A stretch of DNA of 64,000 bases, taken from contig JAOTON010001583.1 of NCBI GenBank assembly GCA_034440635.1, forward strand, positions 992,001-1,056,000. Direction: 5' to 3'. The position numbers were made by a program, and so were the translations under genes. The notes beneath the pieces were generated by a model. It made no database searches, had not been told where the DNA came from, and saw only the letters and a list, made by a program, of their open reading frames with translations. Of the stretch, positions 46,589 through 56,567 are shown piece after piece. Positions within the stretch are counted from its first letter, which is position 1. Every line of letters begins with the position of its first letter. The DNA is from Lepas anatifera (Eukaryota; Arthropoda; Thecostraca; Lepadidae).

Positions 46589-47434
46589 TTAACACGCGCA
46601 TTGACGGGGGTCTGAGCCACCTTCGCATTGACGGGGGCGGGTACCCGCCCCCCCTAAGATCTCGAGAACCACGGTAGGTAGCGAAAAACGGTAAACGGCG
46701 TTGGGCTGCCCATCCACTTCTCCATCGAAAACATTTGAACCATTTTTTTGTCAGGTCACATTTAAGGTCACGAGAGGTCAAAACATGCCCGTCATAGGGA
46801 TAACATGTAAATTCAGTTTTTCGGCCATTACATCTGAACAAGTAAAGATAGAGCAAAACGACTTGAACTATATGAATCCTCTTAGCAAGCCGAATCGAAT
46901 GATATATAATTTGACCTTGCTAGGTCAAATCAAGGATTTGACCTGACCTGAGGTCAGGTCAGGGTCAAATTATATAAAATGCATATCATTAGAACTGCAA
47001 AGCCCAGGCGAGTCTAATGCAGCTAAAATAAATGCTCTATCACCATCCGTTACTGAGTTATTCCGTAAAAACCATTTTTTCCATGTATTTCCAATGGAGA
47101 GGTCATGCCTCGTACCTGACCTTAGGTCATCGATATCAAAAATACCGGAACATATTTTAGAGAACTTGGTGGGGCCATTATGTGATATGAGTTTCAATCG
47201 GATAAGTTCACCCTGCTCCGACTTATGCTATCTTAAACTTTTTTTTAGGTCGGGTCACTTGACCTGTACTGGTGACCTGACCTGAGATGACCTAACCTTA
47301 AAATTTTCACAGAAGTTGTAAAAATGATGAGGAAAAGGTATACCAAGTACGGCGGCGCTACGCGCCGCCGTTTTTCTACTGTTTCCGAAAAATCCGAGGG
47401 GGCGGGTACCCGCCCCCGTCAATGCGTGTGTTAA
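46589..47434 (-). mobile_element. TTAA element, GGTACC subfamily, with proven target duplication
   Basis: TTAA at 46,589-46,592 and 47,431-47,434. Outer ends TTAACACGCGCATTGACGGG and its inverse. The left end is composite (two ATTGACGGG motifs around TCTGAGCCACCTTCGC), and GCGGGTACCCGCC sits inside each end. The sequence is nearly identical to 10,571-11,422. Flanks rejoin seamlessly as the single TTAA at 27,517-27,520 in the other copy of repeat F. A subterminal hairpin GGCGGCGCTACGCGCCGCC lies near 47,352. Confidence 0.95.
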
Positions 47435-47505
47435 AGGGGCCCACCAAAGGGGGGGCCCCAGCCCATGGGGGCCCATAATTATAAACGGTTTTAAACAACC
47501 GGCCT
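47435..47505. repeat. Dispersed repeat F, second part
   Basis: GGGGCCCACCAAAGGGGGG and CCCATAATTATAAAC match the inverse of 27,460-27,516. Confidence 0.8.
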
Positions 47506-48019
47506 GTTCGCCTTTTATTTACTCTTAACTGGCACCGATCCTTGAGAATATGGAACTTAATAGACGCGTTCAAAAGGTGTCTCCCAAATTTTTCCGGCAG
47601 CAAAAATGTGTTCTTCCAAAGACACTATGCTACTCCTCGTCCCACGGTGATTGTGGGAGGCAAGAAACTTAATCCGCGTTCAGCCAGGGCTCACTCGTCA
47701 CGACAACACCAGTGGGCATAACGCATGAATTTTCGTCTCCAATATGCCTTAACCTGCACATTGTAACATATAGCACATGCTCCGCTGATTTCTCTGATGT
47801 TAAATACTTGCATGATTTGGTTGATTTGTCCTTAAATCTATCCAAAACAGTCGTGTTTTGGCTACTTCCATGACATTTTGGTGATATTTTTTTCCTTTTT
47901 CGGTTTTAATCGAGTTTTCTTTCTCCGGCAATGATTTATTTGCATTCTTATTGAACCAAAGATGCCCAAACAATGATATAAACAAAGATATAGTAAGTTT
48001 TTTAGGTTACGTTAAAAAG
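47506..48019. other. No recognised feature
   Basis: Nothing recognised. Confidence 0.4.
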
Positions 48020-48091
48020 TGCCCTTTTTCCCCGGGGTGCCCCTCAAAGTTGGTGTGCCCCCCCATACCAAAGCTCTGGCTGCGCCCCTGA
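48020..48091 (-). mobile_element. hAT-like terminus fragment
   Basis: On the minus strand: CAGGGGCGCAGCCAGAGC followed by G-tract-rich sequence. The partner end was not found. Confidence 0.4.
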
Positions 48092-48145
48092 CCGCAGGCA
48101 ACTGAGTTTCATACCGTAGCCATTACTGGTCAAGTTCATGGGTGA

Positions 48146-48751
48146 AGAATTTTAAGCAAAAATGTTGTTAGGAATTTAGGTGTTTACATGGACTGCAGCT
48201 TATCATGGTCACAGCATGTAAAATGTGTGTCAGACCGATGTTTTTGAATTCTCATAGCCCTGTATCATGCCAGACACTTTCTGCCTGTGGAGGTGCTCCC
48301 GCGCATTATCGATTCATCAGTGTTCTCTCATATCCGTTACTGTGTTCAGGTTTATGGCGGCAAAAATTCCGAATCCAAAGATATAATCCGGAAAGTTTTC
48401 AATTTTGCTGCACGAGCTATATCCGGCAAAATAAAATCTGATCATATTTCAGAATTTCTTATAGATTTGAAGTGGCTTGATACCCGGGAATAATTGAATA
48501 ATTTTGATTTATGTGTGATGCACAGTTTGATCACTTCCGGTGAGCCCATGTCATTTGCCTCGTGCTTACGCTTTAATAGGGACCAATTAGAACGCGAAAC
48601 AAGACAGTTAGGACTTTTGGCATTGTCAAGACCACGATACAGCCATGGCAAAAGAAATTTCATTTACCGTGGATCTCAGCTGTTCAACACATCATGCATG
48701 GCTTTTGGATCTCCTCACGAAATGAGCTACGGAATGTTTAAAGAGCTATAA
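48146..48751 (+). pseudogene. LINE reverse transcriptase C-terminal fragment
   Basis: One plus-strand frame carries the pattern after the RT core of Jockey/CR1/RTE-type LINEs: NLGVYMDCSLSWSQHV (48,173-48,220), the stretch LPRIIDSSVFSHIRYCVQVY (about 48,296-48,355), then NFAARAISG and LKWLDTRE. TGA at 48,245 and TAA at 48,491 interrupt the otherwise continuous frame, which ends at 48,749-48,751. The catalytic YxDD region is missing, so it is 5'-truncated and dead. The enzyme would have copied LINE RNA at a nicked target. Confidence 0.8.
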
Positions 48752-49008
48752 GACAAATGTTTCATGGGAGTAGTCTTTCTTTTTATGTGTACGGTACCGT
48801 GTTTGCTTTTATAAATTTTAGTTTTTATATTTTTACCTGCATTAATGCTATTGCTTTTATTGTAATGTGTATTGACGAGGTGTAGTATCACTGATTTCCC
48901 ATGTTGTGATGACAAGGACCTTTGAATAGCCCAAAATGTGTGGCATGGTCTGTTTTTGTCAATACATACATACATACATACATACATACATACATGCATA
49001 CATACATG
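48752..49008 (+). mobile_element. LINE 3' untranslated region and (CATA)n tail
   Basis: AT-rich sequence follows the RT stop and runs into (CATA)n at 48,961-49,008. Simple-repeat tails are usual for several non-LTR clades, so this is likely the 3' end of the same insertion. Confidence 0.65.
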
Positions 49009-49796
49009 TCACTGCTCTCGAAGATCTCTTACATAGGCATTCACCTAACTCTGCCTATCAATGTTTAGATGATGCATGTGCGTACATAATCGTAGAAATT
49101 GAGATTTTGTATAGAAAATCAGGTTCAGCTGTCCATCTGGGGGTGATTTTAAACCCTGTCTGTGTTTTTGGAAACTTTCCCGGTTCTGAATTATATTGTA
49201 GAAGCTTGCTAAACAATTTCTGTACTGGGGGTATCAAAGATGATCTACAAGCTGGCACCAGCTACTGGTGTCGGAAAAGTCGGCAACAAGGCTCAGTCCG
49301 AGTACCATGAACTATGGAACAATGTAGGAACTTTTAGTTCATATCCGTACCGCCTCGTGGCGCTGCAGCTGCAAGGTAGCCGGTGTACGATATCATTGTT
49401 GTGCATGGACGTTGCATTCCGGGTGGCGGGTGAGCAACTGCACACCCTGAAAACAATGAAAAATTGCAGAAGTCATTTTTTGCACACCCTAATTGGACTC
49501 GATCCTGGACAGGCGCCACCCCCCCGTCCCCCCTCCCTGCGAGTCCCCTGGATTTGAGCGACGCCCCCGGCGGGTAAAGAGCAAATTAGGCACAAACAAC
49601 GCCTGCCTTGAGAGGAGGACTGCATTGTTCCAGACCAAATTTGTCCTGTGTGTGAAATAAAGGCACATTTCAGCAACAGAGTGGCCCTTCTGTCAACAAG
49701 CTTTTACCCAGCAGGCGTCTATCGGAACCTTTTTCACCACTTTACGCAGAAATAAATTGCAATGCTGGAAAACCCACCCCCATGCCCTTGCAGTAA
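49009..49796. other. No firm feature
   Basis: A plus-strand frame near 49,240-49,330 has a protein-like start (residues YKLAPATGVGKVGNKAQSEY) but no family I recognise. Confidence 0.3.
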
Positions 49797-50058
49797 CCGA
49801 TTCGGACATGAACGGCGCCGCTGCATATGAAAGGCGCTCCATAAGTATTGATAGCCCCCATTGTAATATGAATGGTGCCCTGGGCATCAAAGGCGCCCCC
49901 TGGATATCACAGGAGTCACCGGACAGTAAATCCGCCTCGGAATAGTAAAAACGTCCCCTTGCCCTTGGTAGCAAACACGCTCTCTAAATAGCAAAGGCTC
50001 CCCCTAAATATCAGAGGCGCCCTCACAATAGCAAAAGGCGTCCCTAGAAGCACCTGAG
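49797..50058. repeat. Degenerate AAAGGCGCCCC tandem repeat
   Basis: Units of about 26-27 bp of the form AATATCAAAGGCGCCCCCT repeat about nine times with decay. The unit resembles the GGCGCC boxes of family H. Confidence 0.65.
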
Positions 50059-50089
50059 CAACAAGTGTGTACTCTGGACAACATAGGCA

Positions 50090-50240
50090 ACAACGTGTTC
50101 GAATACCCCCCTTTCGAACTCGGTTCCGATGCGAGATAGCGAAAAATGATGTTAGATAGCTCCTACAAATCAATGAAGAAACTGCATCGGTCACTTTTTG
50201 GCTCATGTCATTCTTGAGGTAATGACAGTTCAAAGAAGGT
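50090..50240 (-). mobile_element. Inverted 3' fragment of a TTAA element
   Basis: Matches the inverse of 50,950-51,070: ATGCGAGATAGCGAAAAATG, GAAGAAACTGCATCGGTCAC and TTTTTGGCTCATGTCATT. Confidence 0.75.
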
Positions 50241-50309
50241 GACAGGTTAGAGGAGTGTTTCTAGGCTTTAGCGTCAGACAGAGTTGAGTTATAATTGATA
50301 AATATTTCC

Positions 50310-51121
50310 CTTCATCAATTCCGCAAGTTTTCCCAAACTTCTAAGGTTGGGTTATCTAAGGTCAGATTACTAGTGCAGGTCAAGTAACATCACCTCTAAA
50401 AATTGTTTAAGTGGCATAAGTAAGAAATGGGTGAATCTATCGGATTGAAACCTATACCATGCATAATGGGTTCACCGAGTACTTCAAAACAAACATATTC
50501 CGGGATTTTTCATATCGATGTCCATTCGAAATGCATGGGGAAACAGGAATTGGGCTCTATTTCTGTAGATGCCGCTTAGAATACCTTCGAATTCTTCAGA
50601 TCATAGTATCCTGGGCTCCTTTATCAGGGGTCATCAGGGACTACTTCAGCAGGTTTTAGACTTGGGTCAATTGCTTTGTAGGAAATGGTGATAAACCTTT
50701 ATTTTGATACCCTTACGTTTGTATTATTTTTGCGAGTCGATTCACTATGTGGGATTGGATGGTACCCTTGACCTGACCTTAGGTCAGGTCATTTTTATGT
50801 TTTGACCTAGTATAGCCATGTTAATCATCATTAAATTTGCCCTAACAAGAGAAAATGAATGGTGCCTAAAAATGTATTCTAACTCCTTTCTGTCAGACGC
50901 TACAGTCCAGAAAATGTTCTCTAACATTTTGACTTACCATGGCCTTAGTAATGACCTGAGCCAAAAAGTGACCAATGCAGTTTCTTCATGAATTGTATTA
51001 GCTATATAACAACATTTTTCGCTATCCCGCATAGGAGCAGAGTTCGAGAGGGGTGTGTTTGAACACTCCCCTCTCCCACTAGGGCGAAGGTGGCTCGGAG
51101 GCCCACCGGGGCGGGTATTAA
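50310..51121 (+). mobile_element. TTAA element, GTTTGAAC subfamily, 5'-truncated
   Basis: From about 50,310 it follows 22,660-23,518, with AGGTCA clusters and TTCCGGGATTTTTCATATCG. The composite right end is intact: CCCACTAGGGCGAAGGTGGC, then CCCACCGGGGCGGGTA, then TTAA at 51,118-51,121. The left palindromic end is missing. Confidence 0.8.
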
Positions 51122-51226
51122 GGTGCGCCAACTACGGTAGCGCTTCGCGCCGCTTTTTTGTGCCATCAGAAAAACCCGAGTGGACTGTTCAAACACCCCT
51201 GCCCCCCACCGGGGGGTGAGAGCTAA
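51118..51226 (-). mobile_element. Inverted 5' end of a TTAA element sharing the same TTAA
   Basis: Read on the minus strand: CCCCCACCGGGGGGCAGGGG-type terminus, GGGTGTTTGAACAGTCC, CGGGTTTTTCTGATGGC and the hairpin GCGGCGCGAAGCGC, matching the start of 22,548. It abuts the previous element at 51,118. Confidence 0.7.
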
Positions 51227-51446
51227 AGGGAATATACCGATTTGTCGAAATTCTTGAAAGGAAATGGCGTGGACAAAATAGGTCTGAAAATCGGAAATCA
51301 TATTTTGTTCCAACCTCCAATCGTTCAAAACAAAGTAATCGCCTCTTGTCTTACTACGCTGGGTTGACCCAATCATCTCGTGTTATTATGATTGTGGTAG
51401 GTTGTGGCGGCTTGAAACATGTAAGGCTACGGGCCCATGTCATTTG

Positions 51447-52410
51447 TTAACACGCGCATTGACTTGGGGGCGGGTACCCGCCCCTCGGGTTTTTTCGGAG
51501 ATAGCATAAAAACGGTGGCGCCTAGCGCCACCGTACTTGGCATAACTTTCCTCTGATCATTTTTACAGCTCTTGTTAAGATTTTAAGGTTAGGTCATTTC
51601 AGGTCAGGTCACCAGTACAGCTCAGGTGATCTGACCTAAAAGAGTTTCAGTTAGCATTTGTCAGAACAGGGCAAATTTGTCCGATTGAAACTCATATCCT
51701 ATAATGGGCCCACAAAATTCTCTAAAATAAGATCCGGTATTTTTATATCGATGACCTAAAGTCAGATACGAGCCATGGAAATGCATAGGAAAATCGTTTT
51801 AACTGAATAACTTAGTAATGGGTGATGACAGAGCGTTTATTTTAACTGCTTTATACTTTCCTTGTCCTTGCGGTTCTAATGATATGCATTTTGACTTAAT
51901 TTGGCCTTGACCTGCTCTCAGGTCAGGTGACTTCCTTGGTTTGACCTGATTTAACCTAGCAAGATCATATTATATATCATTCACTTTGACTTGCTGCGGG
52001 GATTACAGTGGTCTAAATTGTTTTGCTCTATCTTTGCCATTTTAGGTGTTATGACCGAAAACTTTTATTTACATGTTATCCCTGTGATTTCATTTTCATT
52101 TATTTGCTACATTGTCTACGGGCTGCGCCTCCCATTCACAAACAAAGCCAATTCCTAATAACCTAACTAGAACAATAAACATGATAGTCATAGAGCTAAA
52201 ACAGATAATGGTATGTCTTGCCTTCTAGTGATCTTAAGTATGACCTGACAAAAATGGCTCAAATAATTTCGATAGAGAAAAGGATTGGCTACCTAACGCA
52301 GTTCACTGTTTTACGCTATCTTCCTGAGACCTTAGGGGTGGGTACCCCGCCCCCCGTCAAAGCGAAGGTGGCTCAGAAAAGATGCGCTCAGAAGTCAATG
52401 CGCGAGTTAA
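51447..52410 (+). mobile_element. TTAA element, GGTACC subfamily, with nested insertion
   Basis: TTAA at 51,447-51,450 and 52,407-52,410. Left GGGGGCGGGTACCCGCCCC is a near-perfect palindrome, followed by the hairpin GGTGGCGCCTAGCGCCACC. The right end has GTCAAAGCGAAGGTGGCTC, then GTCAATGCGCGAG before TTAA. Compared with 10,571 and 46,589 it carries about 125 extra bases near 52,088-52,225 that begin TTTATTTGCTACATTG, an insertion of unknown type. Confidence 0.85.
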
Positions 52411-52716
52411 CTTTTGTCACGTGGCATGCGCTGCCAGATGGGAAAGGATTCTTTTATGGTTCGAAGCAAGGTAGTGAGTCGGGTTGAGTAAGTAGCCCCA
52501 CTTTGAACTTTAAAGCGTCGGAAATTTTTTTACAGAGCATTGGGTGAAATAAAAAAACTCTATAGCGGTTTCTCGACACGCTCTACAAAACTGCTATCTC
52601 AGTTCATAACCCATCATAAAAGTGAGACACTCTCTTCAACACCAGCGCACGTGAATACCAACTCGCCCAGTCGACAGTCATTTGAATCGCGTGGACGAAT
52701 TTGTTACAGCAATCAT

Positions 52717-52945
52717 CTCTGGGCTATTGTCGCAGCATGGTTTCCCGACTCTGGGCTAATGTCGCAGCATGGTTTCCCGACTCTGGGCTATTGTCGCAAC
52801 ATGGTTTCCCGACTCTGGGCTTCTGTCGCAACATGGTTTCCCGACTCTGGGCTTCTGTCGCAGCATGGTTTCCCGACTCTGGGCTTCTGTCGCAGCATGG
52901 TTTCCCGACTCTGGGCTACTGTCGCAGCATGGTTTCCCGATACCC
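52717..52945. repeat. 32-bp tandem repeat, seven units
   Basis: The unit reads TCTGGGCTATTGTCGCAG then CATGGTTTCCCGAC. Seven head-to-tail copies differ at a few positions (ATT, AAT, TTC, TAC). All three frames are open on both strands because 32 is not divisible by three; no gene is implied. Confidence 0.95.
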
Positions 52946-53206
52946 GCGATTGATTCATTCGACCCCGGCTTGTCATTTTGCATCGAAGGCACGCTTTTTG
53001 TTCATCGTGATCGATATATCAAGCTATGTGCTCTCGTCCATTAAAAATCTTATCAAACCGTTTCCAAAAACTGATTTTTGTGCTATCATTAGCTTCCAAA
53101 CTAATATGTGGCCTAACACGTGAGACACCTGACAGCCAAAGGATATCAATTTGTGCCGCCGTTCCAGGAGGTAGATCGATCTGGGGCTCATCTAGTTTTT
53201 TTTTAG

Positions 53207-53230
53207 AGAGAGAGAGGAGAGAGAGAATGA

Positions 53231-53262
<32 letters not shown>

Positions 53263-53353
53263 TTGAGGGTGAGGGTGAGAGTGAGAGTGAGAATGAGAGT
53301 GAGAGTGAGAGTGAGTGAGGGTGAGAGAGAGAGAGAGAGAAAGAGAGAGGAGA
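53207..53353. repeat. GAGA/GTGAGG low-complexity tract
   Basis: GAGAGA and GAGGGTGA repeats on the plus strand; the Arg/Val- and Ser/Leu-rich frames are artefacts. Confidence 0.95.
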
Positions 53354-53364
53354 GAGACCGTTTT

Positions 53365-54292
53365 TTGTGCCGCCGTTTTTTTCGGCGGGCAAAAAACGGC
53401 GGTGCAAGGCACCGTCGTACTTGACACACATTATCCTTGATCTATTCCACTACTTTCCCAAAAATGTTAAGGTTGGGTCATCTCAGGTCAGGTCACCAGT
53501 GCAGGTCAAGTGACTTCACCTTCCAAAATTTCTAAGCTGGCATTAAAGGGTAAATCTATCGAGTTCAAACTTATACCACATAATAGGCCCACCAAGTGCT
53601 ATAAAATATATTCCGGGATTTTTCATATCAACTACCTAGGGTCAGATGCAAATCGTGACCTCTCCATTGGAAAAGCAGGAGAAAACAGGAATTGGGCTGC
53701 ATTTGGGTAGATACTGCTGAGAATACCTTCATACTCTGCAAATCTTAATGTAATGGGACCCTTTCCAGGTCCATGTGACAAGTTTTGACCTGTGAACTCT
53801 AAGAGATTATCTGGGACTATTTTAGCCGTTTTCAGACTTGGGTCAATAACTTTGCAGGAAATGATGATACAGCTTATATTTTGATACCATTACCTTTGGA
53901 TTGCTATTGCGAGTATATTTATGTGTATATTTACTTTGTTAGGTCGAAAAGTGACCCTGACCCGACATGAGGTCAGGTCATTTGTGTTTTGACCTAGTAT
54001 AGTCAGATTATATATCATTCGATTTGCCGTAACAAGAGAAAGGGAATGGTGCCTAAAACATTGTTTTAACTCAACGCTGGAGCCTAAAACACTACCCTAA
54101 CCTGCAACATTCTTTGACCTGCCATGACCTCAGCCAACAAGTGACCAATGTAGTTTCTTCATGAATTTGTCTGGGCTATCCGCCAGCCTTCACATTTCTT
54201 CGCTATTCCGCATAGGAGCTGAGTTTGAGCGGGATTTTTGAAACCCCCACCAGGGCGAAGGTGGTTCGGATGCCCACCGAGGCAGGTGTTAC
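53365..54292 (+). mobile_element. TTAA element, 5'-truncated, decayed 3' target
   Basis: Begins within the subterminal hairpin (GCCGCCG, then CGGCGGGC and AACGGCGGTGCAAGGCACCG). It follows the GTTTGAAC subfamily inward with GGTCAGGTCACCAGTGCAGG. The composite right end ACCAGGGCGAAGGTGGTTC, then CCCACCGAGGCAGGTG, stops at GTTAC instead of TTAA. Confidence 0.8.
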
Positions 54293-54880
54293 GCCATAAT
54301 GTTCCTGTGAAGTTCCTTTGAACTTGAATAATTTTAACATAGCTCGTTTTGGGTAAAGATAAATTTAACTGCCAGCGTGACGTCACAGTAAAGGCAGTTC
54401 CAGATTGTTGCTTGGGTGCTGGCTCAAGCTGTAGGTATTTTGCTTGTAAGTTTCGGAGTGCCGAGGCGAGGAGCATGATTATAAGTTGATAAAGTGTATA
54501 CTGGCACGCCTTTTCAAATCCGGGATGCAAAATACGCTTAGATGATATATTCGGGCACAGTCCTTTATTAGCATCTATATAATTAATATAGTCTACGTAA
54601 AATAGTCATTTAATGAATATAATCTAAGTGTATTTCGCATCCAGGATTAGGGGAGACAGGCAAGGATATCAACTGGCAAGGATATCTTATCAACTTGTAT
54701 TTTGTTTCCATTGTATCTGTTGCGCAGTGTTTATCTACATCAAGCGCTTTCTTAATGTAAATATTTAAGCCCAGAAATGGATAATAGAGGATTCATTGTT
54801 CTGAAGGAATTTTGAAGTATATTTGTCAACGAGTCGCTTTGAAGTTTTTACACAATTAATGGAAATCAGGTGTTAACAAT

Positions 54881-54881
54881 A

Positions 54882-54963
<82 letters not shown>

Positions 54964-54968
54964 TATAT
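54881..54968. repeat. (AT)n microsatellite
   Basis: About 88 bp of AT dinucleotides with one GT interruption. It is followed directly by the palindromic array at 54,969. Confidence 0.95.
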
Positions 54969-55170
54969 GTTACGGGCAGTATGGAATTTCAGGCATTTTG
55001 CAAACTGCCTAGGCATTTTGCAAACTGCCCGACCAGCTGGGCATTTTACAAATTGCCCAGGCAGTTTGCATAGTGCCCGGCTCTCCGGTCATTTCACGAA
55101 CTGCCCGGGTAGTATGAAAATTGCCCAGGCAATTCACAAACTACCCAGTGCTTATACTCCCGGGCAGAAT
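54969..55170 (+). repeat. Array of GGGCA-TTTGCAAACTGCCC palindromic units
   Basis: Variants of GGGCAGTTTGCAAACTGCCC, a self-complementary 20-mer, repeat about eight times with decay. An inverted homologue at 59,094-59,289 also sits beside an (AT)n tract and begins with the same CGGGCAGTAT. The shared left border suggests both are copies of one mobile unit. Confidence 0.75.
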
Positions 55171-55344
55171 GAGAACTTGGTCAGTTTGCAAATTGCCTGG
55201 GTAGTTTGAAAACTGACTGAACAATTTACACAAGTTCAAGCCGACCTCGCATACTGGTTGAAACATGTCATCTGTGACCAAGGCTACCTTGTGTTTCCTT
55301 TCAGTCTTCCCTCGAATGAAAAGAATATAAGTTCTCATTTCTGA

Positions 55345-55467
55345 TTAACCCTTCACCCGGTGAAAAGGGGGTGTTTGAACACCCCCTCATGTTTTTTCGG
55401 CGGTGCGAATACACGGCCGCGCTTCGCGCCGCCGTACTCGCAACACCTAATCCTTGATCACCAAAAT
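55345..55467 (+). mobile_element. 5' end of a TTAA element, truncated
   Basis: TTAACCCTTCACCCGG, then GGGGGTGTTTGAACACCCCC, then a hairpin GCGCTTCGCGCCGCCG. It breaks off near 55,467 into TTATTTGTATTTGTATTC, which on the minus strand looks like a (TACAAA)n retroposon tail. Confidence 0.75.
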
Positions 55468-56470
55468 TTTATTTGTATTTGTATTCATCGAACATTTCCA
55501 CTTAATCGCAGAGGCTCTTCCAATGTCGTCGCTATGAGGATGATTATCAGATTCCTATGGAAGGAGATGGTGTAGGATAAGGATGGTTGAGTATGAGGTT
55601 TGGGATCAGGAACACCCAGGGCAGGGCAGCGCAGCCACACAGGCGCCGATGCTCAACGCCCCGGGTGAGGTAAGATTGTTTGGAGAAGGGAAGCACCGGT
55701 GGTAATAAAACAAAAAGCTAAACAATTGTGCTGAATGTTCTGTCGATAAATATTTCTAGGTCACTTCACACATCGTGTAGGAGCTCAGAAATTACAATTG
55801 TTCCAATATATGTGGTCCGTGGGTATTTCTGTGTTCCTTGAAAAATGCTGTCTTCGAATTATACATAACTTTTCATGTATTCCTTCAGAAATCTTGTCTG
55901 CGAGTTCTATGTATCTTGAGTCTTGTATCCTTGAAGTATTGAACTGATATAAACCGGCCAATGCCTTCATCGTTATCAAACCTTGGCAGAGGATGACATT
56001 TTCATAGTCTATCATCCGGACACTTCTTGTTCCAGGCAGCATAAAAAATCACGTGAATCGCAGCAAAGATTCAACCGAAAAAATAAGTCTCATCCCACAA
56101 ATATTTGAAGCGAGTAGAAATTAAAGCATGATGTACTCGATAAAAATAGCAATACCTCGTCGCAGTATCAACAGAGTTTAGGTTAAAACAGGATAAAATC
56201 CGTCAATTACTTAGGCATTGAAAACACGTCTTCCCCCTCTGAGCCAGCCCCCTCCAACAGCAACCGCAGACTACCGGATGTGACGTCACACCTGGTAGCA
56301 TATAACACGGGAAAATTAAATGATTAAATATCCAAATTTTTGCAAAAAGAGGCCCATAATAGAAAATTAAATGCATGTCTATTGCAATTGGGATAAACTT
56401 GATTGCTGTGTATTCTCACAAATTCGTAAGCGGGCAGTGCCATTAGCAGCAGTTTGACGCACGGGCCAAT
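55468..56470. other. No recognised gene
   Basis: Possible minus-strand retroposon tail at 55,468-55,490; an 85-codon minus-strand frame at 55,785 is unrecognised. GTGACGTCAC near 56,280. Confidence 0.4.
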
Positions 56471-56473
56471 GGT

Positions 56474-56526
56474 GAAGGAATTCCTCCACGCCCATGTGAC
56501 GTCACGTGGGCGTGGAGGAATCCTTC
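56474..56526. repeat. Inverted repeat centred on TGACGTCA
   Basis: The left arm GAAGGAATTCCTCCACGCCC (56,474) mirrors GGGCGTGGAGGAATCCTTC (ending 56,526). The centre is GTGACGTCAC. TGACGTCA is the consensus cAMP response element. It may be a short foldback element or just a hairpin. Confidence 0.85.
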
Positions 56527-56567
56527 TTGAACGTACCTTTAAGTAAAGGTATCTTGCCTCTGAGCGA

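Noticed and set aside
52540..53123. Overlapping plus and minus frames with SRLWA or GKPCCD repeats
   Set aside because: Caused by the 32-bp tandem repeat, which is open in all frames.
53019..53431. Arg/Val-rich and Ser/Leu-rich frames of about 130 codons
   Set aside because: Low-complexity GAGA/GTGAGG tract plus a TTAA-element end.
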